From: Cloeon dipterum
Taxonomy: Eukaryota; Arthropoda; Insecta; Ephemeroptera; Baetidae
NCBI RefSeq assembly: GCF_949628265.1
Contig: NC_088790.1
Span: forward strand, 29,578,545-29,642,544
Direction of reading: 5' to 3'
DNA length: 64,000 nt
A program made the translations under genes and the position numbers. Shown here piece by piece: positions 11,401 to 22,094 of this stretch; the first letter of the stretch is position 1; each line of letters opens with the position of its first letter. Under the pieces are notes generated by a model. That model did no database searches and was not told where the DNA came from. It worked only from the letters and a program-made list of their open reading frames with translations.

Positions 11401-14400
11401 CCCGCATTTTTCTGGAAAAACCCACTGCATTGCAAAAAACTTTTTTGCGGGCTTTTCTGCAATTTTACGCATTTTTCCAAAACACATGCATTCTTATCTT
11501 ATGGTAAATAAAAAAATCTCATGATGCGGAAGACCAAAAGTAGGATTTTTCAAAATCAGCAAAATCAGTATTAGAGCCACGGGTTCCTTCAAGAGACAAA
11601 AAATTTTAACTCTCAACGTAATTGTATGAATTTTCAGATCGATTTGGAGCGAAAATTGACTATTTTTGGGATGAATTCGGAAAAATGTGGAAAAACCCTA
11701 AACTGGTGGGTTTTTTGCGCATTGCAAAATTTGCGTACCCTTGGGCCTAATGATACATGTTTAAAAAAACCTAATTTTGAGTTTATTATTTTTATTTTTC
11801 AAAGCAGCACACTAGAAAATAATATCCTCTTTGACATAAAAATTATGAATGAAAAAAGCTCAACAAACATTTATTCTGTTTCAGTTAATTTTCCTGGCCA
11901 AACATGTCTTCCCCATTCATGACGTTCACGCCGACGATTGACGACTTAAGGAATTTTTCTGACTACGTTAAATTCATGGAGGCGAAAGGCGCGCATATAA
12001 ATGGAGTAGCAAAAGTATGCGCCAAATTACAACTTGAAGTGTTTGATTTTTACTGATATATATTTTTTTTTAAACTAGATAATTCCCCCGCCAGAGTGGA
12101 TTCCCCGCAGAAACTCGTACAACATGAAGGAAATAGGAGGAATGAGACATTTGGCTGTTTATGACCAGAGTCTAGAGGCCACCGAGGGCAGGCGTGGGAT
12201 TTACGCCCTTCTCCATGAAAACAAGAGGCGGCCGCAAAACCACCGTCATACTCTTAAGGAGTACAAAAAGCTCGCTGAACAAAAGAGGTACAAAATTACT
12301 TCGATGTTAATTTAATTAAAGGATATGGAATCATCGCACTTTTAGGTTTATTGTGTTACGGGTAACAATAGTTTTAATCTAATTTTGAACTATGCATGAT
12401 GGCAGAATAAAAATTGAAACTTTTCACAGGCTCAGAAAAAAATTTTCCAATCGTGACGAAGCCGAAAATTATTTTTGGAAAAACACAAACAATCGAAAAA
12501 GGATCTACTGTCCTGACGTCAACGGGTCTCTAATGGACCAGGATTTAGAGGTTTGCCTTTTTGAATTAGTTTCTATGATTTTTGTATCGATTTAAATTGA
12601 CCAGTTGCATAAGCCCTTAGTTATTGAAGCCGCCAACAGATGGCGCAACCACAGACTTTCTTAAAAATTTTGTTTTAAGCGGTTTTAAGGCATTGCCGCT
12701 GCGTTTTCAGACTCAATCTAGCTATTTAGCTTTTTTTTAATAAATTTGCTAATTTTTAACGTGCTGAAAACCAAAATCGGTTCAGCCATTCGCCGTAGAA
12801 ACGTTGGAAAAGATTTTTTTATTTCAAAAAATAGTTTTTCACGATTCTACGGCGATTGGCTGAACCGATTTAGGTTTTCAGCACGTCAAAAAATAGCAAA
12901 TTAATTGAAGAATGCACAGTAGCTAGATTGAGTCTGAAATCGCAGCGGAAGTGTCTTAAAATCGAAAGTCTACGGTGGCGCCATCTGTTGGCGGCTTCGA
13001 ACACTTAGGGTTTATGCAACTGGTGAATTAAATAATATATATTATTGTGCATCTTGAGTATTTGTTTGCCTTTTGAGAGTTAAACAAAATTTTTTTTTTT
13101 TTTTTTGTAGGAATGCAATTTCCAAAAGCTAGGGACCATGCTGGATCTTGCGCGAGAATCCGGATCAACAATCGTAGGTGTGAACACACCTAATCTATAT
13201 TTCGGCTCGTGGGGAACGACGACTCCGTGGCATTGTGACGACATGGACCTGTACAGCATTTATTATTTGCACGACGGCCATGCGAAAACGTGGTACACTA
13301 TTCCCCCCTCGCACCACCAACAATTTGAAAGGATCGCTGCCGCTTTGCTGCCCGAAGAAGCAGAGCACTGTCGCGCATTTTTGAGGCACAAATTGTATAT
13401 TTTCGACCCCGCCATATTAAAAAAACACAATATTCCGTTCCAAAAGGTATTTCTTTTTGTTTTTTATTTAATATATAAATTATTTTAAACGTGTGCGTAA
13501 TATTATGTTCCAGGTGGTTCAGGAAAAGGGGGAAATCGTGGTTTTCTTTCCCTGCTGTTACCATGCCGGGTTTGATCACGGATTCAACATATCCGAGGGG
13601 ATCAACTTTGCATCCAAGCGATGGATCCCCTTTGGGAAACACAGCACTCTCTGTAAATGCCAACAGGACACAGTTGACATTCCGATGGATATTTTCCAAC
13701 GAACTTGAGAAGTTCAAAGGTTGGTTGAAATAAATTGTTGCAAATGTAATATATAATTGGGATGTTAATTAATTTTTTTGTCTTATAGCATCTCGTCAGC
13801 GCTGGCAGCGAGACAGACGATCATCGAGGACGCACCAAATAATATGTTCTCAGACTCATGCACGGTAGAAAAAAGCTAAAATAAAATTGCTAACAGAGGA
13901 CTCGGTGTGATGATTTTTTTTTAATTCCTATGCATGGTGCTTTTGTTGTGACACTCTCTGGCCTGTTATTTTAAATGATTAAAATGCTGTAAGTTTTCAT
14001 AGTCGAATTAAAAGATTTTACACGTCATTCTAAACTTTAAACGAAATAAAACTACTATAGCAAGTAATGAAATTTATTGATTTTCAATACGTCAAATTAA
14101 AGAGATGATTTTTGATTTCAAACTGGTCTTTGAGGAAGTGCTCTTTTCTGTTCCAATTTGGTTATTTGGTGTCCCTGACAAAATAATAAATTTCTAAAAA
14201 AATCATACCCTTTATCTAAACGAATTAAAAAAACAAAACCTCCAAATATCGACTAAAATTTAAAGTTTTTATTGAAAAATAAACCATATTAGGTTCATAG
14301 ACTTTTTAATTTTGCTGAAAATGCGCTTAAAAACCGTCTAAATTCGATGATTTTTCGAAAACAAAATTTGTGAGAGAAATTAAAATCGCCTACCTCGGCG

Positions 14401-16238
14401 TTTTTTGCAATCCTGACCGCCTCTCTGGGGGTGAAGAGGGTGAGAAACGGGAAAGACACCCCGGCGCCGTCCACGAAGTGCACAACCCCGTTGACCTGGT
14501 CCTCTTCATTCTCCAGAATCGTCTCGTAGGCCAAACCGTGCAGGCGGAGCATGTCTGTGTTCTTGTTCTTGCGCGGGTTGAATTTACCTAAAAAATAATT
14601 AAAATTAAATAATCTAAAAAAAAATAGAAAATTACCGGGAATAGTGATGATGATCCTTCTTCCGAACTTGTCTCTCTTCGGCGAGGGGTAAATATATCTA
14701 AAAGAATTTAATAAATTAATATTAATTTTTTCATGTAATGCGGCCAGGGATGAATGAAATGAATAATTGTGACAGGATTTGAATAATTAATTGCTCTACT
14801 ACTTGGTTATTAGCCAAGGCACGTACCCTTGGCTGATGAGCTCATCCAGGTCGGCCTGGTTGCAATCTAGATTCTGGAAATTCCAAACGTGCGTGCACAT
14901 CCTCAGCAGGAGGTAGCGCTCCAGATTTTCCTGCGCCATCGGAACGCTCATCTTCTTCACACGCAGGAAACGAAGCAGGAAGCACGCATCTGAAATTTTC
15001 TTATTAAAATTTACAGATGGGTCTGAATACGCAGTTAACATTTTCTTAAAAACTGTAATCCACGTATTTTGGTTTAAATTAATTTTGATAAGAAAATATG
15101 GTCTGAGTAATTTAGCGGATATTTTTGGCTAATTTTATAAACTATTTATTTTTAAATTGATTTAAACAAGAAGATAGTCATTTCTTGTACGTTTCATAAA
15201 TTAATTTCATTTTTTTATTTTAAAAATTTTAAAATCTATATGTCCTTTTGTCAAGTTTAATCAATTTTATAATTACTCTATTATCCACGCGAACTTATTG
15301 CTATTCATCAACCGTTTAATTATTTTTTGTTTACAAAATGTCGTGTGGGAAATATATCAAACAATGATTTTATTCTAAAAACAAAAATATTAAAATCAAA
15401 TAGCTCTCAATTTGTTGCCTAAACATTTACTAGTTTCTTTTCAGTCTATTTATTGAGCTAAAAGGTATTTTTAGAGATCAAAATCAAATTTACAAACATG
15501 ATTTTTACAGATTTTAGTGAGCTTAAAAATAGGCTTTTTTTAAATTCCTCGTTTTTTTCCACAAATGTCTAAAATTTGAATGAAGAGTCCAGAATTGTTT
15601 AAGTTTTTAGGCTCTGAATTTTTTTTTCATAGTCTTGAGAGAGAAAATCAAGATTTCAAAGCCGCAATTTGTTGATTTAAAGTAAAAAAATAATAATCAG
15701 CGGGGTACAGATTCGTGCCATGCGCAGATATGGCGTCCGGTGGAGTCTGGCGCGATAAAACGGTCATGTGAAAATGCGCGAAAAGAACTAAGTGTTGGTC
15801 AATATTGTGACATAATTTGCATTTGTCTTTTGGATCGTAAAAACAAACTCTTGACACTCGTACGGCAATCCAAAGAGAGCTTTTTCTTTCCAACATTTAG
15901 ACGCCATCTTGCATCTGCGCAGTGCGAACCAATTTTATCACACATCTGGACCCCGCTGATAATAATCAAGACCTTTCCATAAATCGAAAATAATTATATA
16001 TCGCCTTTTAGCCCAGAAAAAACATTCAACTTTCTGATTCTTCTGATTACAAACCTAGTCTGGAATTCTCAATTTTCGGATTTTTCTTGAGCCACTCGCG
16101 GAGCGCGTCGAGCGCCTGTTTCCTGCTGCTTTTGGTTTCCCTGAGCTCCTTCTTGGCCACCTCTCTCGACTTGGCGGTGAGGGCCTTACCCTCGTCGTAA
16201 GCATCGGCAGGCGTCACCCAAACCTTGGTATGGGTCAT
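8402..16238 (-). CDS. CRAL-TRIO domain protein (alpha-tocopherol transfer protein/clavesin-like)
   Basis: This family binds small hydrophobic ligands (retinoids, tocopherol, phosphoinositides) in the cytosol and moves them between membranes. Seven coding exons give 335 residues: 16238-16055, 14989-14827, 14697-14636, 14587-14394, 8925-8809, 8744-8651, 8595-8402. The CRAL-TRIO N-terminal helices occupy about 20-110 (LREWLKKNP, DACFLLRFLRVKK). The lipid-binding domain follows, with PKRDKFGRRIII, VNGVVHFVDGAGVSF and the late LLPAEYGG motif near residue 270. The start ATG follows an acceptor at 16259, so there is at least one 5' UTR exon. The intron 8808-8745 has a GC donor (AAG|GCAAGT). The fifth-largest block, intron 14393-8926, contains a whole KDM4-like gene on the opposite strand. 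Which ligand is bound cannot be read from the sequence. Confidence 0.88.
8926..11903. other. Intron of CRAL-TRIO gene upstream of nested KDM4 gene
   Basis: 3 kb with no confidently recognised exon. It probably contains the promoter and untranslated exon(s) of the nested demethylase: the coding exon at 11904 is preceded by an acceptor (tttcag, ending at about 11884), and a strong donor (TCGG|GTAAGTG) lies at 11081 at the end of a G+C-richer tract (10800-11081). A 9610-9811 open stretch on the plus strand encodes a membrane-anchor-like peptide ending at a possible donor; it is out of frame with the demethylase. A 45-nt unit (aaatcagtcctttttcgaat ... aaggcctctttt) occurs twice, at about 10057 and 10388. 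Repeat B fills 11389-11742. Confidence 0.45.
11389..11742. repeat. Repeat family B, full-length copy
   Basis: A 350-bp AT-rich element with short inverted ends: agggttcgcaaaaa at the left and tttgcgtaccct at the right (complement agggtacgcaaa). Its interior contains several gcaaaa/ttttgc units. Related sequence occurs at 1519-1702, 24556-24830, 51955-52080, 56310-56400 and 59530-60010. It is non-coding and lies 160 bp upstream of the KDM4-like start codon. Confidence 0.7.
11904..13708 (+). CDS. Kdm4: KDM4/JMJD2-type histone lysine demethylase, catalytic core only
   Basis: Fe(II)/2-oxoglutarate-dependent demethylases of this family act on H3K9me3/H3K36me3 in the nucleus. Five exons (11904-12014, 12079-12287, 12430-12550, 13111-13446, 13514-13708) encode 323 residues. 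JmjN lies at about 6-47 (MTFTPTIDDLRNFSDYV) and JmjC at about 145-300 (VNTPNLYFG, DMDLYSIYYLHDG, YHAGFDHGFN). From residue 188 on, numbering runs level with human KDM4A: Fe ligands H188, D190 (Glu in KDM4A) and H276; cofactor residue K206 kept but N198 is Tyr; zinc ligands C234, H240, C306, C308 kept; S288/T289 are Gly/Ile. It stops just after the zinc site, so PHD and Tudor domains are absent, as in KDM4D and short insect forms. The gene sits inside a CRAL-TRIO intron on the opposite strand. A 3' UTR intron (acceptor at about 13788) and AATAAA near 13880 are likely. Confidence 0.88.
12600..13022. repeat. MITE family A, copy 3, inside KDM4 intron 3
   Basis: A well-preserved copy: ccagttgcataagccc at the left and gggtttatgcaactgg at the right, with the inner inverted pair (ccattcgccgtagaaacg and its complement). 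Flanks read ttga before and tgaa after, so a TGA target duplication is possible. It lies in the 560-bp intron 12551-13110, whose acceptor follows a T run of about 17. Confidence 0.88.
13709..14393. other. 3' side of nested KDM4 gene within the CRAL-TRIO intron
   Basis: After the demethylase stop codon there is a probable 3' UTR intron (donor at about 13720, acceptor cttatag at about 13788) and an AATAAA near 13880. The remaining 500 bp to the next CRAL-TRIO exon are AT-rich without any recognisable feature. Confidence 0.5.
14990..16054. other. CRAL-TRIO intron 1
   Basis: AT-rich intron on the minus strand. The only structured content is a 275-bp terminal-inverted-repeat element at 15692-15966. 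No exon was recognised. Confidence 0.6.
15692..15966. repeat. MITE-like element with 'cagcggggt' inverted ends
   Basis: The left end, aataatcagcggggtacaga, faces tctggaccccgctgataat at the right, and the inversion continues inward (ccatgcgcagatatggcgtc against a gacgccatcttgcatctgcgc block). It is about 275 bp with no open frame of note. It lies in CRAL-TRIO intron 1. No second copy was seen in the window. Confidence 0.75.
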
Positions 16239-18831
16239 GGCGCACTTGGGATTGTGTCCTGCAAGGAAAACGACAGTCCAAAATAAAAGGATGAGCGATC
16301 CGCGGTGTGGTGCAATAAAATATAAATATAATCGAGCAAAGTTCAATATAATGACATGCGCGTGCTGGCATTGAAAATCGAAAATTTGGTCTCTCTGCCA
16401 AAACAGGTGTGAACAGAATATTAACATCTTTTATTTGAGTCGCACCGCCGCGTTAATGTGTGTGTTGATTATTGACCTTCTCCTTATCTGCTAATCAAAC
16501 AATGGAATGTGCCAGCAAGTTTACTGTCATCGTTCTAACTATAACCTCTAAATAATATCTTATTGCTAATATATACTAATTCCATTAGCAAACATTAATT
16601 GGTAAATAATTTAAGTGGAATGATACAGGGCAAACAATTGAAAATAATTTGAATTGTCGGATGCCATAAACAATTGATCGATAAATAATTTGTTCAACAA
16701 TTTTCAATAATAAAAAAGGACGTTCCTACAATTAAAATTAAAATTTTGCCAATTTTCTCCAAAATTTACAGCGCTTGAAAACATTTTCTTGGTATATTCC
16801 GATTCCTCTCGTCGAGATCTGTCCAACGGTGAATGCCACTTATTGGGGAAACTCTTGGTTTTGAAATTAAATCGGATTTCAAGTAAGGAGACAGTCATTA
16901 CCATTTGAAAAGCACCATTTGAAAAACTTTCCAGCCAATTTTCTCAAAAAATTACAATTTAGGCTTTAACTGAATCCTAAGGGCCGAGTTTATGCATTGG
17001 CAACAAGCATTTTCCAGGATTTTGCAGTATCATATTCCTCTTTAATTGTATTTAACGCAACAAATAAAATATTATGTTCAATTATTGCTAAAAAAATTAA
17101 TTAAATTTATCTCCCGCTGATTGAGCAAAATAAGATTAATATTTTTTTTAAATAAAAATGCCCTTTCGTAATTTTGAATGTGCAAGGCTATTTGACCCAC
17201 TCACAAGCGCGGGTGTTGCGTCATAAAAGACAATAGAGCCAATAAAAGGAGCAGACAATATTGTTCTTTTGTTGAATTGTGACACTCGTCAATGCGAGAA
17301 TTTATAGTGTTATTATTTGAAGTACTTTTACTTTCCATTAGACGATGACAAAAGCTCCTTTTATGATCTATAGTGTTATTTCAATTAATGTTTTTTTTTA
17401 TTCCTTTCAAATTTATTTTAATTAGAGTTTTTTAATTAAAGCTATAAATCTAATACAACAATCGCCAGTAAACTTTGAGAAATGGTTGAATTTTAATATT
17501 TGAGCGATTTTTGCAACAATAAAATTTGAGTTTCATAATATTGTTACTGGCAATCGCTGCTTCCACAGTGACTCAGTTTTAAGTAAAGAAAACTAAATAA
17601 ATCAAATTGATTTATAGTGATATTATCGTGTGACGTTGTATGCAGGCCAATTAATTAGGAGTTTTGTCATTTTCGTGTCCTTAAATTGCCCTCATTACAG
17701 CTTCAACTGACTTTCTAATTAGATTAAAATTCGAGTTTATTTTGGGGATTATAAAAGGAATTAATTTTTCACAGTTATAAGGTCATCCATATATTAATCC
17801 AGTGTTTCTTTTCATGCCCAAATTTGACAAAAATTTGATCCACAGACGTGACAAATGAGGCCAGGAGACGAATTAAAACCAACAGATTAATAAAAAGTGT
17901 GAAAATAAACTCTGAGCGTTAAACGACAACGAGGAAATTCTAAATTTCCACCGCAAAACATTTTCTTTTTCAATACCGTTTAAGCAAAGAGGTATCAGAA
18001 TAAATTTTACCATATTTTGGTGAGTGGAACTAATAACTTCACGTCAGTCGTTTAACCAGAAATTGAACATTTAATTTACAACTTCCTTGTGCCTTTGATT
18101 TTTAAGCGCCTATCTAGATATAGAGTGGCAGTGTCTATTTTGCCAAATTTATGTCTTTTTGTCACGTAACAATACAACACAACTTTCACAAAATATCTCG
18201 AGAGTTTTAAGTTTTCTTGACAAATTTTAGATAAAAAAAACTCGCTGATTGTTATAGTATTTAAGTTTTAAGGAAAATATGTTTGTCATTGATTGGTAGA
18301 TGATTTTGTTAAAATCAAATTTTTTAATTGAAAACAAAATTAAAAGCAGTTTTAATTTTATTTCCGCATGGAGTTTAGCCATTCTTAATTTAAAATATCA
18401 TAAACAACTACGTGTGATTTTTTTAATAATAACTAGAATTCAAAACGCAAAAAAATAATTAATTGACATGAAAATTATTTTTAAGAAGCCGAGAAAAATA
18501 TTATATTTTCCTACCTTTGCTGTGACCGAGTTGGATGAGTGAGTGAACCGCATAGAATAACGCAAGGTCCAACAAGCCCTCTCTCCTTTGACGAAAGACC
18601 CTTCTTCTCCTCCCACCCCAACGCCAAAGGAAACAATTATTATTTTATATCTATTTTGCAATCGCATCAATATTCCGAGTGGATACGTTGCATTAATGCG
18701 CTGGTTTCACTCTGAATAAAAATTGCATACATTAGCCAAGATGCCGTAAAGTTTTATTAAAATCACACAATTTAAGTAATATATATATATATATATATAT
18801 ATAATATAAAAATCCAATCATAATGACTCTT
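16239..18831. other. Spacer between CRAL-TRIO gene start and BTB-psq gene end
   Basis: 2.6 kb, strongly AT-rich. The first few hundred bases should hold the CRAL-TRIO promoter and a 5' UTR exon that joins at the acceptor near 16259. A (TA)n run of about 23 nt sits at 18780-18802 next to the 3' end of the BTB gene. I see no coding exon, RNA gene or repeat copy here. Confidence 0.5.
18780..18802. repeat. (TA)n simple repeat
   Basis: About eleven TA units just downstream of the BTB-psq stop codon, in its 3' UTR or flank. Confidence 0.9.
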
Positions 18832-21619
18832 TTATGATTTTTCGCCTGACTCAGCTATCACTTCTATGTCGACTCCTTGGTGGCTCAGCTCTTCCACCTC
18901 GCAAACCACGCTGCCTTCCTCAGTCTGCACAAAATTAAATTAATTTAACATATAACATTAGTCCTCAAATTTACTTGTGGGAGCATGACTTGGAGGCCTG
19001 GCAAACTGTCTGCGTCGCTGCCGGACAGCACGATGTAGTGCGACGACTCCATGGACATGGTGTCCTCCTCGGAGATCAGTTTCAGGTTCGTCCCGTCTAT
19101 CACGAACGTGGCAAAGTCTGTGTCGCTTTCTTTCTGGTGGGCGCTGCCGATGGTCATGGGAGCGTTGCTGTCCAAGTCTATTTTCGGAATGTTTGACGAA
19201 CAACGAGTGGAAGAACGCAGCCGCCTCCATATCGTCGTTTTCGGCACCTATAAAAGGCATTTGAAATTTTTTAGTTCATTATGACTGCTGCCAAACGTTA
19301 ATTCTTGTGAATTTTGACTGGACTTTCAAAATTTCTAAATATTTTTCTTAAAAAATAAATAAAAAATGAAAATTAGGAAATAATTATTGCAATTTTTTAG
19401 GGACTGAATTAAGGAGACTCTTTTTTTCTTGAATTAGAGTATTTAGAAACCTTCATTGACAATACAATAAATTAGAGAGAATTGACAGTCTCTTTTAAAG
19501 TCAATTTTTTTCAGCTCACCTCATAATGACTAGCGGCCGATGACTGCGACATTTTTCCCTCCTTGCAGGCGATGACCGCTTGCTGCACCCTGAGTTGCCT
19601 GTCCATCGCGTCCTCCAAAGAGCGCTTTTTGCCGCCTTCCCCGGGCAGCGCGCCCAACTCCATGAGTCTCGTCTTTTCTCGGTACAACGTCGCCGCAGGG
19701 ATTCCCTGAACAGAAGCGAAAGTTGTAGAAGAACTCTCATTTTGAACTATTTAATTTCTAAATTTAAACACTCCCTGATTGATATCGGCTTAACGTCTTT
19801 TCAAAGGTTAAAATGGTAAAAATCATGCCATCGTTTGGCATGGTGAAAAAATAGGATTTCAAGTAAGTAGAGTGCGCAGCCCCTTTTTTAAAAAAAACTA
19901 CACTGCTAGTTCAATTTTGGCTTCTACTCAATCCTAAAATAAGGGACGAGTACATCACGACTTCGACCCAGGAATTCAGATTTTGAATTTTGAGGTTCAA
20001 TAAATATAAAAAAATTAACACTTACAAATTCCTGAGCGACCGTCCTGGCCTTGGCGCCACACTTGAGCGCATTGACCGCAGCCTGTTTCTGGGCACTCGA
20101 GTATCTGACCTGCTTTTTCTTCGGCAAAGCTGGTCTCAGGCTTTGCGTGCGACGCCAAAGCACAGTCTTGGACACTCCGAACTGGTCGGCAGCACTTTTC
20201 AGACTCTGGCCAGCTGAGAGTTTAAAACTTATACTTGATTCAAAGCACTTTGAGGGCAGTGTTTACCGAGAACGGCCCGAACCGCGTCTTCCACTTGCTG
20301 AGCCGTGTACCTGACCTCTTTGTCCTGCTTCAGGATGACGCCGCAGCTCTTCGCTTTGCTGTACAGCGTGGTGCGAGGCACGCCTGCCAATTTCGCCGCT
20401 TGCCCGATCGACTTGCCGCTTTGCAGCAGTTTGAAGCCTTCCTCCACGTTTGAAGCGCTGTATGTCCCACTGCTAAAACATTTTTTGGAATTTTGAAGAG
20501 GAAATTAATTTAGCCGTTGAAATTAATTTGTCTTGAACAAAAAATTAATTTAATAATTTATAATTTTACTCCTTAAAATACTAATACGCGTTGTGTGGTG
20601 GTTTATTGGAAACAAATTCTGCCAACAACGGTTTCTGAAACCCCTACCCTGACGACCTTTTCAGGGTACACAACCCCGAGATCGGTCCTGGACGCCGCCG
20701 CCCCTTTAGACACACCACTTGTTCCTAACAATAATAATAAACAGAGAGTGTTGAATCAAATCTCTACAGGATTCATTTAAATTTTCAGCTTCGAGCCGTA
20801 GAAAAGCAAAAAAAAAATTGGCTTCGTCTTTGGATAATTTTTCTAAAATCAAGAAATAAAATACCTACTTGTTTCGTTTGGCTTCCCCTCCTTGAGAAAT
20901 GAGCTTTGAAGGAGACTTGATCTAAAAATACCATTGTAAATAATTCCAGAAATAAATCACTTATTCTCAGGACATACTGGGACCTCTGGTGAATTCGTGC
21001 CAGCAGACTCGTCCATTTCATCATCCTTAAACTCCTCCTCGCGACTCTCGTCGTCCTCCACTAACCACTCATTCTCTTCATTTGGCTTTGAGAGAACCTG
21101 TTTCCAAACTTCAGCAAAATCTCATATAACACAATTAAAAAAAACCTCACAGCATCGGTGAAACCTGGGAGGCCAGGGATGCCGAGCATTTGCGCCAGCC
21201 GTGACAGCGAAGGCAGCTGGCCCACCGAAAGCTTGATTTCGCCTCTGTACAGAAATTCGATCAGGATGGACAGTTCCTCTATGTTCACGTCGCTGGGGAG
21301 AATTATGCACGGATCGGGCACACTTATGTCATCCAAAATGTTCTAAAAATGACGAAATTTCAGATTAACACGTCATATTATTATAAATTCATGTTCATAC
21401 CCTTAGAAATAAGCTGCTTGCTGAAAGGACCAGTTTGTGGACCATCAATTTGTGTCCTCCAGCGATCAGGGTAGTGTCGACCCAGTGTCCTCCTTGTCTC
21501 AAGTCCGAAATTTGACGAGACATTTCCGTCGCGTGAGACTCAAAAGATTTCCACGAGAGCTTCACGTAACTCTCAGAACCCACAGGGTCACTCGTAAGTT
21601 CAGGAACGGTGGATGTCAT
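18832..21619 (-). CDS. BTB/POZ protein with four tandem pipsqueak-type HTH motifs
   Basis: Likely nuclear transcription or chromatin regulator. Nine exons give 509 residues: 21619-21401, 21342-21151, 21097-20978, 20921-20869, 20472-20267, 20213-20026, 19705-19520, 19247-18975, 18924-18832. The BTB domain is residues of about 18-135 (HWVDTTLIAGGHKLMVHKLV, EFLYRGEI) and is followed by an acidic linker (VEDDESREEE). Four psq helix-turn-helix units follow between about 195 and 410, each ending in a VPRTTLYSK / VSKTVLWRR / IPAATLYRE / VPKTTIWRR signature; three of them are split by introns just before that signature. BTB plus four psq units is the layout of Drosophila Pipsqueak, but the BTB domain here is divergent, so paralogy is possible and no symbol is given. 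It is divergent with the golgin gene at 22095; the ATG follows an acceptor (attgtag, about 21649), implying a 5' UTR exon. Confidence 0.85.
20630..20695. repeat. Repeat family D in BTB-psq intron
   Basis: On the minus strand this block reads gaccgatctcgggg ... gtaccctgaaaaggtcgtca. Nearly the same sequence is at 41610-41665 and 45477-45525 in Sec8 introns. This shows that an open reading frame across this intron is repeat-derived and not an exon. Confidence 0.65.
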
Positions 21620-22094
21620 TCTGGACACTTTGAGAGCAACCTTCACCAAACCTACAATAAAATGTATATATGTTGGAACCAGGAATGCGCGGAATACTCT
21701 GATTCCGCTGTTCCAAGACGATTTTTGTCCCAGAATAACATCGTTTAGGGTTTATATTAAAAGGTTTACACAAGCGGAACACTTGCAAATATTCAAATCA
21801 ACAAACCTGTAATGAATGGAAGCTTATTTCAACATTTTTTTGCAGTGAAAACACTGCGAGATGCACTCTGCATACGTTCCGTTCGATGTTTCGTTGTGTC
21901 GCGCGTCGTGATTGGTTCAGTGTGACGTCACGCTCTCTGATTGGTCGCCAGTGTTTACTTCTCTGCAAGCTTACTGTTTTTGTTTTGTCGCGAGCAGCAG
22001 CTGTTCCCGTGGGTTAAGAAGTGAAAGTTTTGTTTTTGTTGTAGCGTGGCGTGGCACTACTTAATCGGATCGGAAATTCTGTTTTGTTGAAGAA
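21620..22094. promoter_or_regulatory. Shared upstream region of BTB-psq and GCC1 genes
   Basis: The two start codons are 475 bp apart on opposite strands, so this segment probably contains both promoters. A minus-strand 5' UTR exon of the BTB gene can be proposed, ending at a donor (acag|gtttgt) near 21807. The stretch 21880-21960 is richer in G+C and contains two gtgattggt/ctgattggt CCAAT-type boxes. No TATA box is evident. Confidence 0.45.

Noticed and set aside
18958-19260. Alternative minus-strand frame reading ...NDDMEAAAFFHSLFVKHSENR
   Set aside because: It looks protein-like at first, but the exon in the other frame gives the psq signature VPKTTIWRR and joins both neighbours in phase.
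20595-20780. Possible extra exon of the BTB-psq gene (minus strand, ending ...YPEK)
   Set aside because: The block matches the dispersed repeat D seen at 41610 and 45477, and including it breaks the phase, whereas joining 20869 to 20472 directly keeps the frame.
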